NCBI RefSeq assembly: GCF_002014825.1
Contig: NZ_MUYU01000021.1
Location: 1-10,097 of the forward strand
From: Moraxella pluranimalium
GTDB taxonomy: Bacteria > Pseudomonadota > Gammaproteobacteria > Pseudomonadales > Moraxellaceae
Direction of reading: 5' to 3'
Length of the DNA stretch: 10,097 bases
Program-made: the position numbers and the translations under genes
The notes under the pieces: generated by a model
What the model was told of the DNA's origin: nothing
Seen by the model: the letters and a program-made list of their open reading frames with translations, nothing else
Databases searched by the model: none
Shown: positions 1 through 5,956 of the stretch, in pieces
How the letters are laid out: each line of letters begins with the position of its first letter
Numbering within the stretch: the stretch's first letter is position 1

Positions 1-25
1 GTCTAGTGGATGACTTGAGTTGCGT

Positions 26-53
26 ATTATAATGATTTAAAATCGAATGTCAA
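26..53 (-). promoter_or_regulatory. Strong sigma-70 promoter reading out of the left edge
   Basis: On the minus strand a perfect TTGACA (-35, 48-53) and a perfect TATAAT (-10, 26-31) are separated by 16 bases. Transcription would start near position 19 and leave the window, so the gene served is not visible. It sits just downstream of the tRNA-Met on the same strand, so another stable RNA gene is a reasonable guess, but only a guess. Confidence 0.7.
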
Positions 54-81
54 GCACTAATTTTAAAATTTTTATAATATT

Positions 82-158
82 TGGTGGCGATGAAGAGACT
101 TGAACTCTTGACCTCACGATTATGAGTCGTGCGCTCTAACCAGCTGAGCTACATCGCC
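82..158 (-). tRNA. tRNA-Met (anticodon CAT)
   Basis: Read on the minus strand this is a complete 77-nt tRNA including an encoded 3' CCA (82-84). The acceptor arm pairs GGCGATG (5' end, 152-158) with CATCGCC (86-92), with discriminator A at 85. The D-arm sequence is of the AGCTCAGCTGGTTAGAGC type, the anticodon loop reads CTCATAA giving anticodon CAT, and the T-loop is GTTCAAGTC. It closely resembles the E. coli elongator tRNA-Met in D and anticodon arms. The acceptor stem opens with a paired G-C, so it is not an initiator tRNA, which would have an unpaired first base. A CAT anticodon could also be tRNA-Ile2 modified to lysidine; the body looks more like elongator Met. Confidence 0.95.
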
Positions 159-172
159 GTTACAGGACGCAA

Positions 173-200
173 ATTATAGCACAAAGTTTACCCTTGTCAA
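173..200 (-). promoter_or_regulatory. tRNA-Met promoter
   Basis: On the minus strand a perfect TTGACA (195-200) and a perfect TATAAT (173-178) are separated by 16 bases. TGC directly precedes the -10, giving an extended -10 TGCTATAAT. The predicted start near 166 leaves a leader of about 8 bases before the mature tRNA. The -35 is one arm of an inverted repeat, TTGTCAA (194-200) and TTGACAA (208-214). Confidence 0.8.
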
Positions 201-271
201 CAACAATTTGACAAAAATTTGTGATTTTGCAAAATTTTTGTGATGTTAAGGATAGCCATCACAGCTGAGAG

Positions 272-302
272 ACGATTTGGGCTATATTTTCCCAGTAATC
301 GC
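272..302 (-). other. Hairpin downstream of rnpB, possible 3' processing or weak termination site
   Basis: About 25 bases past the rnpB 3' end, the minus-strand transcript can fold a stem GCGATT/AATCGT (one G-U pair) continuing into TGGG/CCCA, with a 2-base bulge and a 9-base loop. No U-run follows, so it is not a standard intrinsic terminator. I saw no better terminator between rnpB and the tRNA-Met promoter, so read-through from rnpB toward the tRNA is possible. Confidence 0.3.
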
Positions 303-326
303 CACTTTAAAACTACTATAAATAAG

Positions 327-727
327 TTGGCAAACCGATAAGCCGGGTTCTGTCGTGGACAATCATTCATCTAGGCGTGCCATCGCTGACACGCTCGAGC
401 AACCTACCCGTATCCTCGGCGGGCAACCGATTGGACACCTATTTGGTCTTGCTACGCGTGGAGTTTACCTTGCCATGAGCTGTTGCCAGTCATGCGGTGG
501 GCTCTTACCCCACCGTTTCACCCTTACCGTGCCGATTGGCGTTGGCGGTCTGTTCTCTGTTGCACTGGTCGTAGGCTTTCGCCCCCTAGCCGTTAGCTAG
601 CACGCTGCCCTGTGTAGCCCGGACTTTCCTCCCTCCGACCACTGAATTTAACTGCATTCGCATGGGTATGGCAACTTATCATGCCAATTAAATTAAGTGG
701 TCGGACAGCGATTGTCTGGTCTGCCAA
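327..727 (-). ncRNA. rnpB: RNase P RNA (bacterial class A)
   Basis: This is the catalytic RNA of RNase P, which with the protein RnpA matures tRNA 5' ends. On the minus strand all the hallmark stretches of the class A molecule are present in order: GGAGGAAAGTCCGGGCT (around 613-633), ACGACCAGTGCAACAGAGA (around 551-572), a GGGTAAGAGCCCACCGC block, GGTAAACTCC (the L15 region that contacts the tRNA CCA), CCTAGATGAATGATTGTCC, and the terminal ACAGAACCCGGCTTATCGG. The ends are set by a 10-bp P1 helix, TTGGCAGACC at 718-727 pairing with GGTTTGCCAA at 327-336 (one G-U). At about 401 nt it is a little longer than the E. coli RNA (377 nt). The extra length lies mainly in P3 (about 618-703), where a 17-position helix with one mismatch carries a long apical region. 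A pyrimidine-free start is not guaranteed; the ends may be off by a few bases. Confidence 0.95.
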
Positions 728-733
728 GTGTTG

Positions 734-742
734 ATTATAGCA
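734..742 (-). promoter_or_regulatory. rnpB extended -10 promoter
   Basis: TGCTATAAT on the minus strand is an extended -10 element ending 6-7 bases before the predicted 5' end of rnpB. No good -35 hexamer lies 16-18 bases further upstream, which fits a promoter relying on the TG extension. It lies in the 23-base gap between rnpB and the ferredoxin stop codon. Confidence 0.7.
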
Positions 743-750
743 TAAGTGAA

Positions 751-1550
<800 letters not shown>

Positions 1551-1590
1551 TTAAAACTTATAAAGATAAAGTCATCTGCTTAATAGACAA

Positions 1591-1620
1591 ACAAAAAGGC
1601 GACCAACATCGCCCTTTTGT
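1591..1620 (-). terminator. Intrinsic terminator after the nitroreductase gene
   Basis: ACAAAAAGGCGA (1591-1602) and TCGCCCTTTTGT (1609-1620) pair over 12 positions with one mismatch around a 6-base loop. Read on the minus strand the 3' arm is T-rich and runs on into TTTGTC, so it fits the end of the nitroreductase transcript. It also separates that gene from the coaD promoter region. Confidence 0.7.
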
Positions 1621-1648
1621 TATCCATTTGCTATGCTTTATCAAGCGA

Positions 1649-1723
1649 TTAACACTTACAAAAACCTTGAGATTGTAGGTATTCAAGCATAAACGGGCGC
1701 ACTTCGCCGCCAAAGGTGCTGGC
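1649..1723 (-). other. Displaced C-terminus of the nitroreductase, out of frame
   Basis: In a different minus-strand frame from the nitroreductase, this stretch encodes STFGGEVRPFM and then LEYLQSQGFCKC before a TAA. E. coli NfsA ends in RPFILDYLHKQGWATR, so this is the family's normal C-terminus. It is cut off from the main frame by the 7-bp duplication at 1722-1738. With one repeat copy removed, the joined protein would be 260 residues long. Confidence 0.85.
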
Positions 1724-2438
1724 GATTTGCGATTTGCGCTTTCCAGTCCATATCGATACCACGACCATTGTAGTACTCTTTGACAACTTCATTATAGGCT
1801 GACAAGGTGTCATCGCTTGCCACTTGATAAGTATCGGTTGAGACGATGACATCAAGCGGTAGGCGTGGACGCTGTGATTGGTTGATTTTTGATGACATAT
1901 CAGGATGACCTAGACACAGACCAAACAGCGGCACGACGTGCTTTGGTAAGCCAAGCACCGCACCTGCTCGGGCGATGTCATTACGCAGGCTACCAATATA
2001 CACACCGCCAAGCCCTAGACTCTCGGCAGCGGCTAGGACATTTTGCGCCATCAATGCCGCATCAATCGCCCCAATCACTGCCACTTCTGTCCAGTCTGTC
2101 TGCACATCAGCAAGCTGATTGTGACGGTGCGCATCCATACAAAATACCAAATACTCGGCGCAATCTTCGACATAGGCATGACCCAATCGCTTGCCATCAG
2201 CCAGTGCCTGCGTGTAGGCTTCTTCACTCATATCACACGAAATCTGACGCAGTGCGGTGCGTTTGGCTTTATCAACCACACGAATCACACTACACGCCTG
2301 CAAAAAACTCGATGTCGATACCGCACGCCCCGCTTCAAGCACGGCGGTCAGCATCTCATCTGAAATCGGCTCGCCGGTGTATTTACGAATTGAGCGATGG
2401 TCAAGCAGGGTTTGTAGGGTCGGTTTGCTGTCTAGCAT
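1683..2438 (-). CDS. nfsA: NfsA-family oxygen-insensitive NADPH nitroreductase, C-terminus frameshifted
   Basis: An FMN-dependent flavoprotein of the NfsA/Frp family, which reduces nitroaromatics and quinones with NADPH in two-electron steps. Visible family blocks are HRSIRKYTGEPIS (14-26), ARAVSTSSFLQ-like GRAVSTSSFLQ (37-47), AQNVLAAAESLGLGGVYIGSLRNDI (131-155), PLFGLCLGHP (170-179) and the RPRLPLDVIV loop. As it stands the frame gives 251 residues, but after about residue 237 the sequence no longer matches the family. The usual RPF-x-L-x-YL-x-x-QG ending is found in the next frame (1649-1723). The break coincides with a 7-bp tandem duplication. The start ATG has AAGGA about 8 bases upstream. 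The gene is transcribed away from smpB. Whether the altered protein still works is unknown; the lost part is a C-terminal helix region expected to pack near the flavin dimer interface (inference). Confidence 0.9.
   Translation of the reverse strand: MLDSKPTLQTLLDHRSIRKYTGEPISDEMLTAVLEAGRAVSTSSFLQACSVIRVVDKAKRTALRQISCDMSEEAYTQALADGKRLGHAYVEDCAEYLVFCMDAHRHNQLADVQTDWTEVAVIGAIDAALMAQNVLAAAESLGLGGVYIGSLRNDIARAGAVLGLPKHVVPLFGLCLGHPDMSSKINQSQRPRLPLDVIVSTDTYQVASDDTLSAYNEVVKEYYNGRGIDMDWKAQIANRQHLWRRSAPVYA
1722..1738. repeat. 7-bp tandem duplication inside nfsA
   Basis: The plus strand reads GCGATTTGCGATTTGCG, which is 2.4 copies of the heptamer GCGATTT. Because 7 is not a multiple of 3, the extra copy shifts the nfsA frame. 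Deleting exactly one copy joins ...DWKAQIA directly to STFGGEVRPFM and restores the family ending, which strongly suggests a duplication by replication slippage (or an assembly error). Confidence 0.9.
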
Positions 2439-2468
2439 GGGATTTTTCCTTGAATAAATATACTTAAG

Positions 2469-2488
2469 ATAACTACGAAAATAACTAC
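2469..2488. repeat. Direct repeat in the nfsA leader/promoter region
   Basis: ATAACTAC occurs at 2469-2476 and again at 2481-2488, so the copies are 12 bp apart, about one helical turn. They lie 30-50 bases upstream of the nfsA start, where a promoter or an activator site would be expected; a TTGACA (minus strand) lies just upstream but without a matching -10 at standard spacing. The role is unknown. Confidence 0.4.
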
Positions 2489-2608
2489 CAAAACTGTGTC
2501 AATCATCGACAACTTTGCTTGGCATCTTATCAAAATTTGCCCCACCCGTGCAAGCTTGGCTTGGATAAATCGGCAATTTGGCAAATCTCGCCCATTTGAT
2601 GAAAAGTT

Positions 2609-2617
2609 TGTTATAAT
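2609..2617 (+). promoter_or_regulatory. smpB extended -10 promoter
   Basis: TGTTATAAT, a perfect -10 with the TG extension, lies about 40 bases upstream of the smpB start. The region 16-18 bases upstream has no good -35 hexamer. Confidence 0.7.
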
Positions 2618-2657
2618 GCTATCAATTGACAAATTTAAGAACTTTTTAGGATAACAC

Positions 2658-3125
2658 ATGGCAAAAAAACCAAGTAATCAAATCTGCGCCAACAAAAAAG
2701 CACGGCATGAATTTTTTATCGAAGATACCATCGAAGCGGGTCTCGTGCTCGAAGGTTGGGAAGTCAAATCCATCCGTGCCGGCAAGATGAGCATCACCGA
2801 AAGTTATGTGATTTTTAAAAATGGCGAAGCGTTTTTGTTCGGGGCGCACATTCAGCCACTGCTGACGAGCTCAACACACATCCATCCTGACAACATCCGC
2901 ACTCGCAAACTGCTACTGAACCGCCGTGAGATTGATAAGCTGTTTGGTATGGTCAATCAAAAAGGCTATGCGGTGGTGGCGCTGTCATGCTATTGGAAAA
3001 ATAGCCGCGTCAAATGCGAAATCGCCCTAGCCAAAGGCAAAAAACTGCACGATAAGCGAGCGACGCTCAAAGAGCGAGATTTTGCCCGTGATAAACAGCG
3101 TGGCTTTAAAAATCAAGGTTATTAA
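2658..3125 (+). CDS. smpB: SsrA-binding protein SmpB
   Basis: SmpB binds tmRNA and carries it to stalled ribosomes, where the pair rescues the ribosome and tags the unfinished protein for destruction. The 155 residues (E. coli 160) cover the whole family: N-terminal [27 protein letters not shown], the RAGK-x-SI-x-ESYV segment, the middle [13 protein letters not shown], the [16 protein letters not shown] stretch, and the basic tail [11 protein letters not shown] that enters the decoding centre. The start is an ATG with AGGA seven bases upstream. It is divergent from nfsA and has its own extended -10 promoter. The tmRNA gene itself is not in this window. A 9-base direct repeat overlaps the stop codon. 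Confidence 0.97.
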   Translation: MAKKPSNQICANKKARHEFFIEDTIEAGLVLEGWEVKSIRAGKMSITESYVIFKNGEAFLFGAHIQPLLTSSTHIHPDNIRTRKLLLNRREIDKLFGMVNQKGYAVVALSCYWKNSRVKCEIALAKGKKLHDKRATLKERDFARDKQRGFKNQGY

Positions 3126-3158
3126 TCATGACTATTAATCAGTGATGGCATTTGCCAT
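3120..3158. repeat. Direct repeat and small hairpin between smpB and the VOC gene
   Basis: TATTAATCA occurs at 3120-3128 and 3133-3141, the first copy overlapping the smpB stop codon. It is followed by a 6-bp hairpin, ATGGCA/TGCCAT (3145-3158), with a 2-base loop. There is no T-run after the hairpin, so it is not a convincing terminator, and smpB and the next gene could share a transcript. Confidence 0.4.
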
Positions 3159-3205
3159 TCCAAAACACATGATTTGTCAGTATTGATAAACAAGGATGAA
3201 TCAAG

Positions 3206-3601
3206 ATGAACATCACTGCCATTGACCATGTGGTCTTGACTGTCGCTGATATGGAGCGTACGATTGCGTTTTATACCCAAGTGCTTGGCATGACGTTGAC
3301 CACTTTTGGGGATAATCGCAAGGCGTTGTGCTTTGGGCAACAAAAATTCAACCTACACCAAAAAGGCAATGAAATCCTGCCCAATGCCCAGCACGCTAGC
3401 ATAGGCACGATAGATATTTGCCTGCTGACCGACACACCGCTGCCTGATGTGATGGCGACGCTACAGGCACATGGGATTGAGATTTTAGAAAATGGCATCG
3501 TACCACGCACGGGTGCAGTGGGTAAGATTCGCTCGGTGTATTGCCGTGACCCTGATGGCAATTTGATTGAAATCAGTCAATATGTTGATGAAGTGCATTG
3601 A
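3206..3601 (+). CDS. VOC (glyoxalase/bleomycin-resistance) family protein
   Basis: A 131-residue protein with the two beta-alpha-beta-beta-beta units of the vicinal oxygen chelate fold. The first begins IDHVVLTVADMERTIAFYTQVLGM (6-29) and the second TIDICLLTDTPLPDVMATLQAHGI (68-91), ending in the diagnostic YCRDPDGNLIEIS (112-124). Likely metal ligands are H8, H51 (in FNLHQKG) and E122. The protein resembles the STM3117-like 'virulence protein' branch of VOC enzymes more than true glyoxalase I, but this is an impression; the substrate is unknown. It follows smpB by 80 bases on the same strand and has an AAGGA about 9 bases before its ATG. It ends at a strong bidirectional terminator. Alternatives within VOC include small-molecule binding or resistance roles. 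Confidence 0.9.
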   Translation: MNITAIDHVVLTVADMERTIAFYTQVLGMTLTTFGDNRKALCFGQQKFNLHQKGNEILPNAQHASIGTIDICLLTDTPLPDVMATLQAHGIEILENGIVPRTGAVGKIRSVYCRDPDGNLIEISQYVDEVH

Positions 3602-3621
3602 TGGATAACTTGGATTAAAAC

Positions 3622-3659
3622 AAAAAAGCCGATGGTTACAGTGCAACTATCGGCTTTTT
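3622..3659. terminator. Bidirectional intrinsic terminator
   Basis: AAAAAGCCGAT (3623-3633) pairs perfectly with ATCGGCTTTTT (3649-3659). The 15-base interior can extend the stem further through GTT/AAC. There is a run of T on the plus side and of A on the other, so it can end both the VOC transcript (plus) and the rarD transcript (minus), which converge here. Confidence 0.88.
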
Positions 3660-3677
3660 GCTTGCTTATTTTTAAGC

Positions 3678-4628
3678 TTATTTATCATCATACTTTTTGC
3701 GATTGGTGATGACACCTTGAGCAATCAGACACACCACCGCAAGCCAAATCAAGCCATAGCTAATCAGCATCGATGGACTAAACACCGCCCCAAGCACCGT
3801 GATGGATAAGAAAAACAACAGCACAGGTTCAAGGTAGCTTAGCATCCCAAACAAGCTCACTGGCAGTAGTCGCCCTGCTTGCAGATTGGTCGCCATCGCA
3901 AGCACGCTGATTGCCCCAAGTCCCACCGCTTTGGCAAGTAGCACGCCATTTGCCGCCACATCGATGGCATCAGTGCTGATAATCCACACAAGGCAAATCG
4001 GCGCAATGATGGACAAATCAAAAAACAGTCCCGTCAATGCTCGGATGCCCTGCTTACGGCGCATCACATAATAAATCGGATAAGTGCCACACACCCATAA
4101 AGTCGCAAAACTTACGCCACTGGTACGATAAATCTCAAACGCCACGCCTGCTGCTGCCAGTGCCACCGCCACCGATTGTAGTCGGCTTAGGCGTTCACGA
4201 AACACCAAAAACCCTGCCAGCACCATCGCTAATGGGAACAAAAAATACCCCATCGACACTTGGATACTCTGACCATTGACTGGCGCCCACATAAATAGCC
4301 ACAGCTGACTGGCTAGAATTGGCGTCGGCACAAGCAAGTACAGCCACGATTTGACACCCCTGATAGCACCAATCTCATCACGAAACTCTGCCATCTTGCC
4401 CGTCATCGCCAAAAACAGCGCCAAGCACGCCCACATCATCACCATCCGCCACAAAAACACCTGCGTCCCTGACAGCGGCGACATCCATTTGCCATAGGCG
4501 TACAGCACCCCAAACAGTACATTGGATAGCACTGCCAAGATAACACCGATGACGACAGTGTTGTGCTTGATGTCAGCATGGCGCATAAATGGTAAATTTC
4601 CTGTGTATTTTTGGATGAGTGTGGTCAT
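3678..4628 (-). CDS. rarD: RarD-type EamA/DMT family transporter
   Basis: An inner-membrane protein of the drug/metabolite transporter superfamily, with about ten predicted transmembrane helices in two EamA repeats. The second half matches the RarD subgroup well: SQLWLFMWAPVNGQSIQVSMGYFLFPLAMV followed by FRERLSRLQ corresponds to the E. coli RarD segment around NWLLFIWAVNNH and GYFINPLV with GERFRRMQ. The FGMLSYLEPVLLFFLS segment near the C-terminus also aligns. RarD is annotated as a chloramphenicol-sensitivity protein, but its substrate is not established. The frame gives 316 residues; an in-frame ATG at 4586 (302 residues) has AGGAAA upstream at a rather long spacing and starts closer to the first helix, so it may be the true start. 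It is transcribed away from an Lrp-family gene, which probably controls it. Confidence 0.9.
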   Translation of the reverse strand: MTTLIQKYTGNLPFMRHADIKHNTVVIGVILAVLSNVLFGVLYAYGKWMSPLSGTQVFLWRMVMMWACLALFLAMTGKMAEFRDEIGAIRGVKSWLYLLVPTPILASQLWLFMWAPVNGQSIQVSMGYFLFPLAMVLAGFLVFRERLSRLQSVAVALAAAGVAFEIYRTSGVSFATLWVCGTYPIYYVMRRKQGIRALTGLFFDLSIIAPICLVWIISTDAIDVAANGVLLAKAVGLGAISVLAMATNLQAGRLLPVSLFGMLSYLEPVLLFFLSITVLGAVFSPSMLISYGLIWLAVVCLIAQGVITNRKKYDDK

Positions 4629-4662
4629 AACTTGGCTCGTTAGCGGTGCGGATTTGACGCTT

Positions 4663-4671
4663 ATTGTAGCA
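4663..4671 (-). promoter_or_regulatory. rarD extended -10 promoter
   Basis: TGCTACAAT on the minus strand is one mismatch from a perfect extended -10 and lies about 35 bases upstream of ATG 4628. A weak -35 (GATAAA, 4686-4691) sits at 17-base spacing. That -35 falls inside the left arm of the inverted repeat described in the next entry. Confidence 0.6.
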
Positions 4672-4678
4672 AGTCATG

Positions 4679-4757
4679 ATGAGAATTTATCTTTATAAAA
4701 AGGCATAAATATGAATTTATTTTGCAAAAAATTGGGATTATTGATAAAATTTCTCAT
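4679..4757. promoter_or_regulatory. Putative Lrp-type operator, inverted repeat between rarD and the regulator
   Basis: ATGAGAATTTATC (4679-4691) and GATAAAATTTCTCAT (4743-4757) are inverted copies differing by a 2-base insertion, with centres about 66 bp (six helical turns) apart. Each arm is itself close to the pattern GA-x-AAATTT-x-TC, the AT-centred imperfect palindrome typical of Lrp/AsnC sites. The left arm covers the rarD -35 and the right arm covers the -10 of the regulator gene. This would suit binding by one octameric regulator; that is an inference. Confidence 0.55.
4721..4750 (+). promoter_or_regulatory. Promoter of the Lrp-family gene
   Basis: TTTGCA (4721-4726) and TAAAAT (4745-4750) with an 18-base spacer match four and five of six consensus bases. 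The start would be near 4757, about 23 bases before the ATG. The -10 lies in the right arm of the inverted repeat, consistent with self-repression. Confidence 0.5.
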
Positions 4758-4779
4758 ATTTTTGGAAAAAGTCAATATT

Positions 4780-5247
4780 ATGCACGCACTTGATGACATC
4801 GACAAGAAAATTTTGAACCTACTTCAAGATGATGCCGCCTTACCACTCAAAACCATCGCCGAAAAACTTGGCACTTCGATTGCCACCACACAGCGCCGTA
4901 TCAGTCAGCTGACCGATGCCAAAGTCATCGAACGCAGTGTCGCCATCGTCGATGCGGTCAAAGTCGGTCGCCCCTTGACCGTGCTTGTGCTGATTAAGAT
5001 GGTCAATTCAAACACGCCCTTACAGCACCGCTTTGAGCGGCTGATGGCGGCACATCCGCAGGTAATGAGCTGTTATGAGATTTCGGGGGATTATGATTTT
5101 GTGCTGATTGTCGCCAATCAAGATATGCAAGAATACCACCGCTTCACCCGCCAAAATCTGACCGGTGAGAATAATGTAGCAACTTTTAATAGCCAATTTG
5201 TGATGAATTCGGTAAAATCTAGCACCAAAATCACTTTGGATATCTAA
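4780..5247 (+). CDS. Lrp/AsnC family transcriptional regulator
   Basis: A DNA-binding regulator of the feast/famine type. The first ~60 residues (LDDIDKKILNLLQDDAALPLKTIAEKLGTSIATTQRRISQLTDAKVIER) form the AsnC winged helix-turn-helix. Residues about 68-140 form the RAM ligand-binding and oligomerisation domain, with the characteristic CYEISGDYDFVLIV turn. At 155 residues from ATG 4780 it has normal family length. The open frame runs upstream to 4711, but the extra 23 residues are hydrophobic and unlike the family, and 4780 is the natural start. A GGA-rich stretch (GGAAAAAG) precedes it at a somewhat long distance. It is divergent from rarD, with an inverted repeat covering both promoters, and is followed 11 bases later by a lipoprotein gene in the same direction. 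Ligand unknown; amino acids are the usual effectors. Confidence 0.93.
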   Translation: MHALDDIDKKILNLLQDDAALPLKTIAEKLGTSIATTQRRISQLTDAKVIERSVAIVDAVKVGRPLTVLVLIKMVNSNTPLQHRFERLMAAHPQVMSCYEISGDYDFVLIVANQDMQEYHRFTRQNLTGENNVATFNSQFVMNSVKSSTKITLDI

Positions 5248-5258
5248 TCGGGGAAATT

Positions 5259-5882
5259 ATGTCAGTCAGTCATCACGCTATCGCCATCATCTGTGCGGCA
5301 CTTACGCTAGTCGCTTGTGCTGATAACAGCGAACAAAATTTACAACAAGCCGCCGTCAGCACTGAGACAACCAGCACCACTGACAAAGCTCAAAGCACCA
5401 ACACCGCACAAAGCGACAATCCGCACGATGTCGATGCGCTATTAAATGAACTCAAGGCGGCTGATGGCACTGCCCAAGATGCTGACACACCCACTGCCAA
5501 GCCCATCACCACCGCCGATGGCAAAACCCAAATCGACTGGTCATATATCGATACCAAAGCTGTGCGTGTGGATGCAGGCAGTTTTAATTATCCCTTTGCC
5601 AAAGACTCACAGCCTGTGGTGAACTATGCCAAAGCATACAACCTAAGCCCCGAGCAGGCACAGTACGCCATGATGTTATCGATGGCAAGTCCCGAAGCAC
5701 TTGGCAAAGTCCTAGACCAGCTGACAGGCAAATATATCGCTCACAGCTTTCGTGATGGCGATAAGCCTGCACTTGTCATCCAAGTCACACCCGATGTCGT
5801 CAATGAGACGCATGAGTATGTGATTGCCGATAAATTCGGTGAAGGCTTGGTGTTGCCGATTGAGATAGTCTCGGCAAAATAG
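5259..5882 (+). CDS. Putative lipoprotein of unknown function
   Basis: A 207-residue protein that I do not recognise. Residues 1-20 form a lipoprotein signal peptide: a short N-region with two histidines, a hydrophobic core, and the lipobox LVAC with C20 as the acylated residue. After the cleavage site, A21-D22 follow; aspartate directly at +2 would favour the inner membrane, and here +2 is alanine, so sorting to the outer membrane is expected. Residues about 24-85 are a low-complexity Thr/Ser/Gln/Asp-rich linker. Residues about 86-207 look like a compact domain with an aromatic stretch (DWSYIDTK, FNYPF) and a helical region (LSPEQAQYAMMLSMASPEALGKVLDQL). GGGGA precedes the ATG. The 11-base gap from the Lrp-family gene suggests one transcript, so it may belong to the same regulon. 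Confidence 0.8.
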   Translation: MSVSHHAIAIICAALTLVACADNSEQNLQQAAVSTETTSTTDKAQSTNTAQSDNPHDVDALLNELKAADGTAQDADTPTAKPITTADGKTQIDWSYIDTKAVRVDAGSFNYPFAKDSQPVVNYAKAYNLSPEQAQYAMMLSMASPEALGKVLDQLTGKYIAHSFRDGDKPALVIQVTPDVVNETHEYVIADKFGEGLVLPIEIVSAK

Positions 5883-5889
5883 TGATAAT

Positions 5890-5936
5890 AAAAAAGGCTT
5901 TTGTTTATGCCAGCTTATCAAGCATGAACAAAAGCC
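5890..5936 (-). terminator. Intrinsic terminator of the ligA-side transporter gene
   Basis: A 15-bp stem, GGCTTTTGTTTATGC (5896-5910) with its partner at 5922-5936 (one G-T pair), encloses an 11-base loop. Read on the minus strand it is followed by TTTTTT, ending the DMT transporter transcript. On the plus strand it is followed by only a short T-run (ATTTT), so it may also stop the lipoprotein transcript, less strongly. Confidence 0.85.
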
Positions 5937-5956
5937 GAGTATTTTGACAAGTGCCA

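Noticed and set aside
355..600. An 81-codon plus-strand open frame
   Set aside because: It lies inside rnpB, on the opposite strand, and reflects the structured RNA rather than a protein.
1722..1738. Programmed ribosomal frameshift in nfsA
   Set aside because: There is no slippery heptamer or downstream pseudoknot, and the family is normally made from one frame; a 7-bp duplication explains it more simply.
1889..2467. A 192-codon plus-strand open frame opposite nfsA
   Set aside because: It lies wholly antisense to a clear nitroreductase and its translation is rich in His, Arg and Ser with no domain character; it is a shadow of the real gene.
4711..4779. N-terminal extension of the Lrp-family protein
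   Set aside because: The 23 extra residues are hydrophobic and precede the normal start of the winged helix; they also overlap the predicted promoter.
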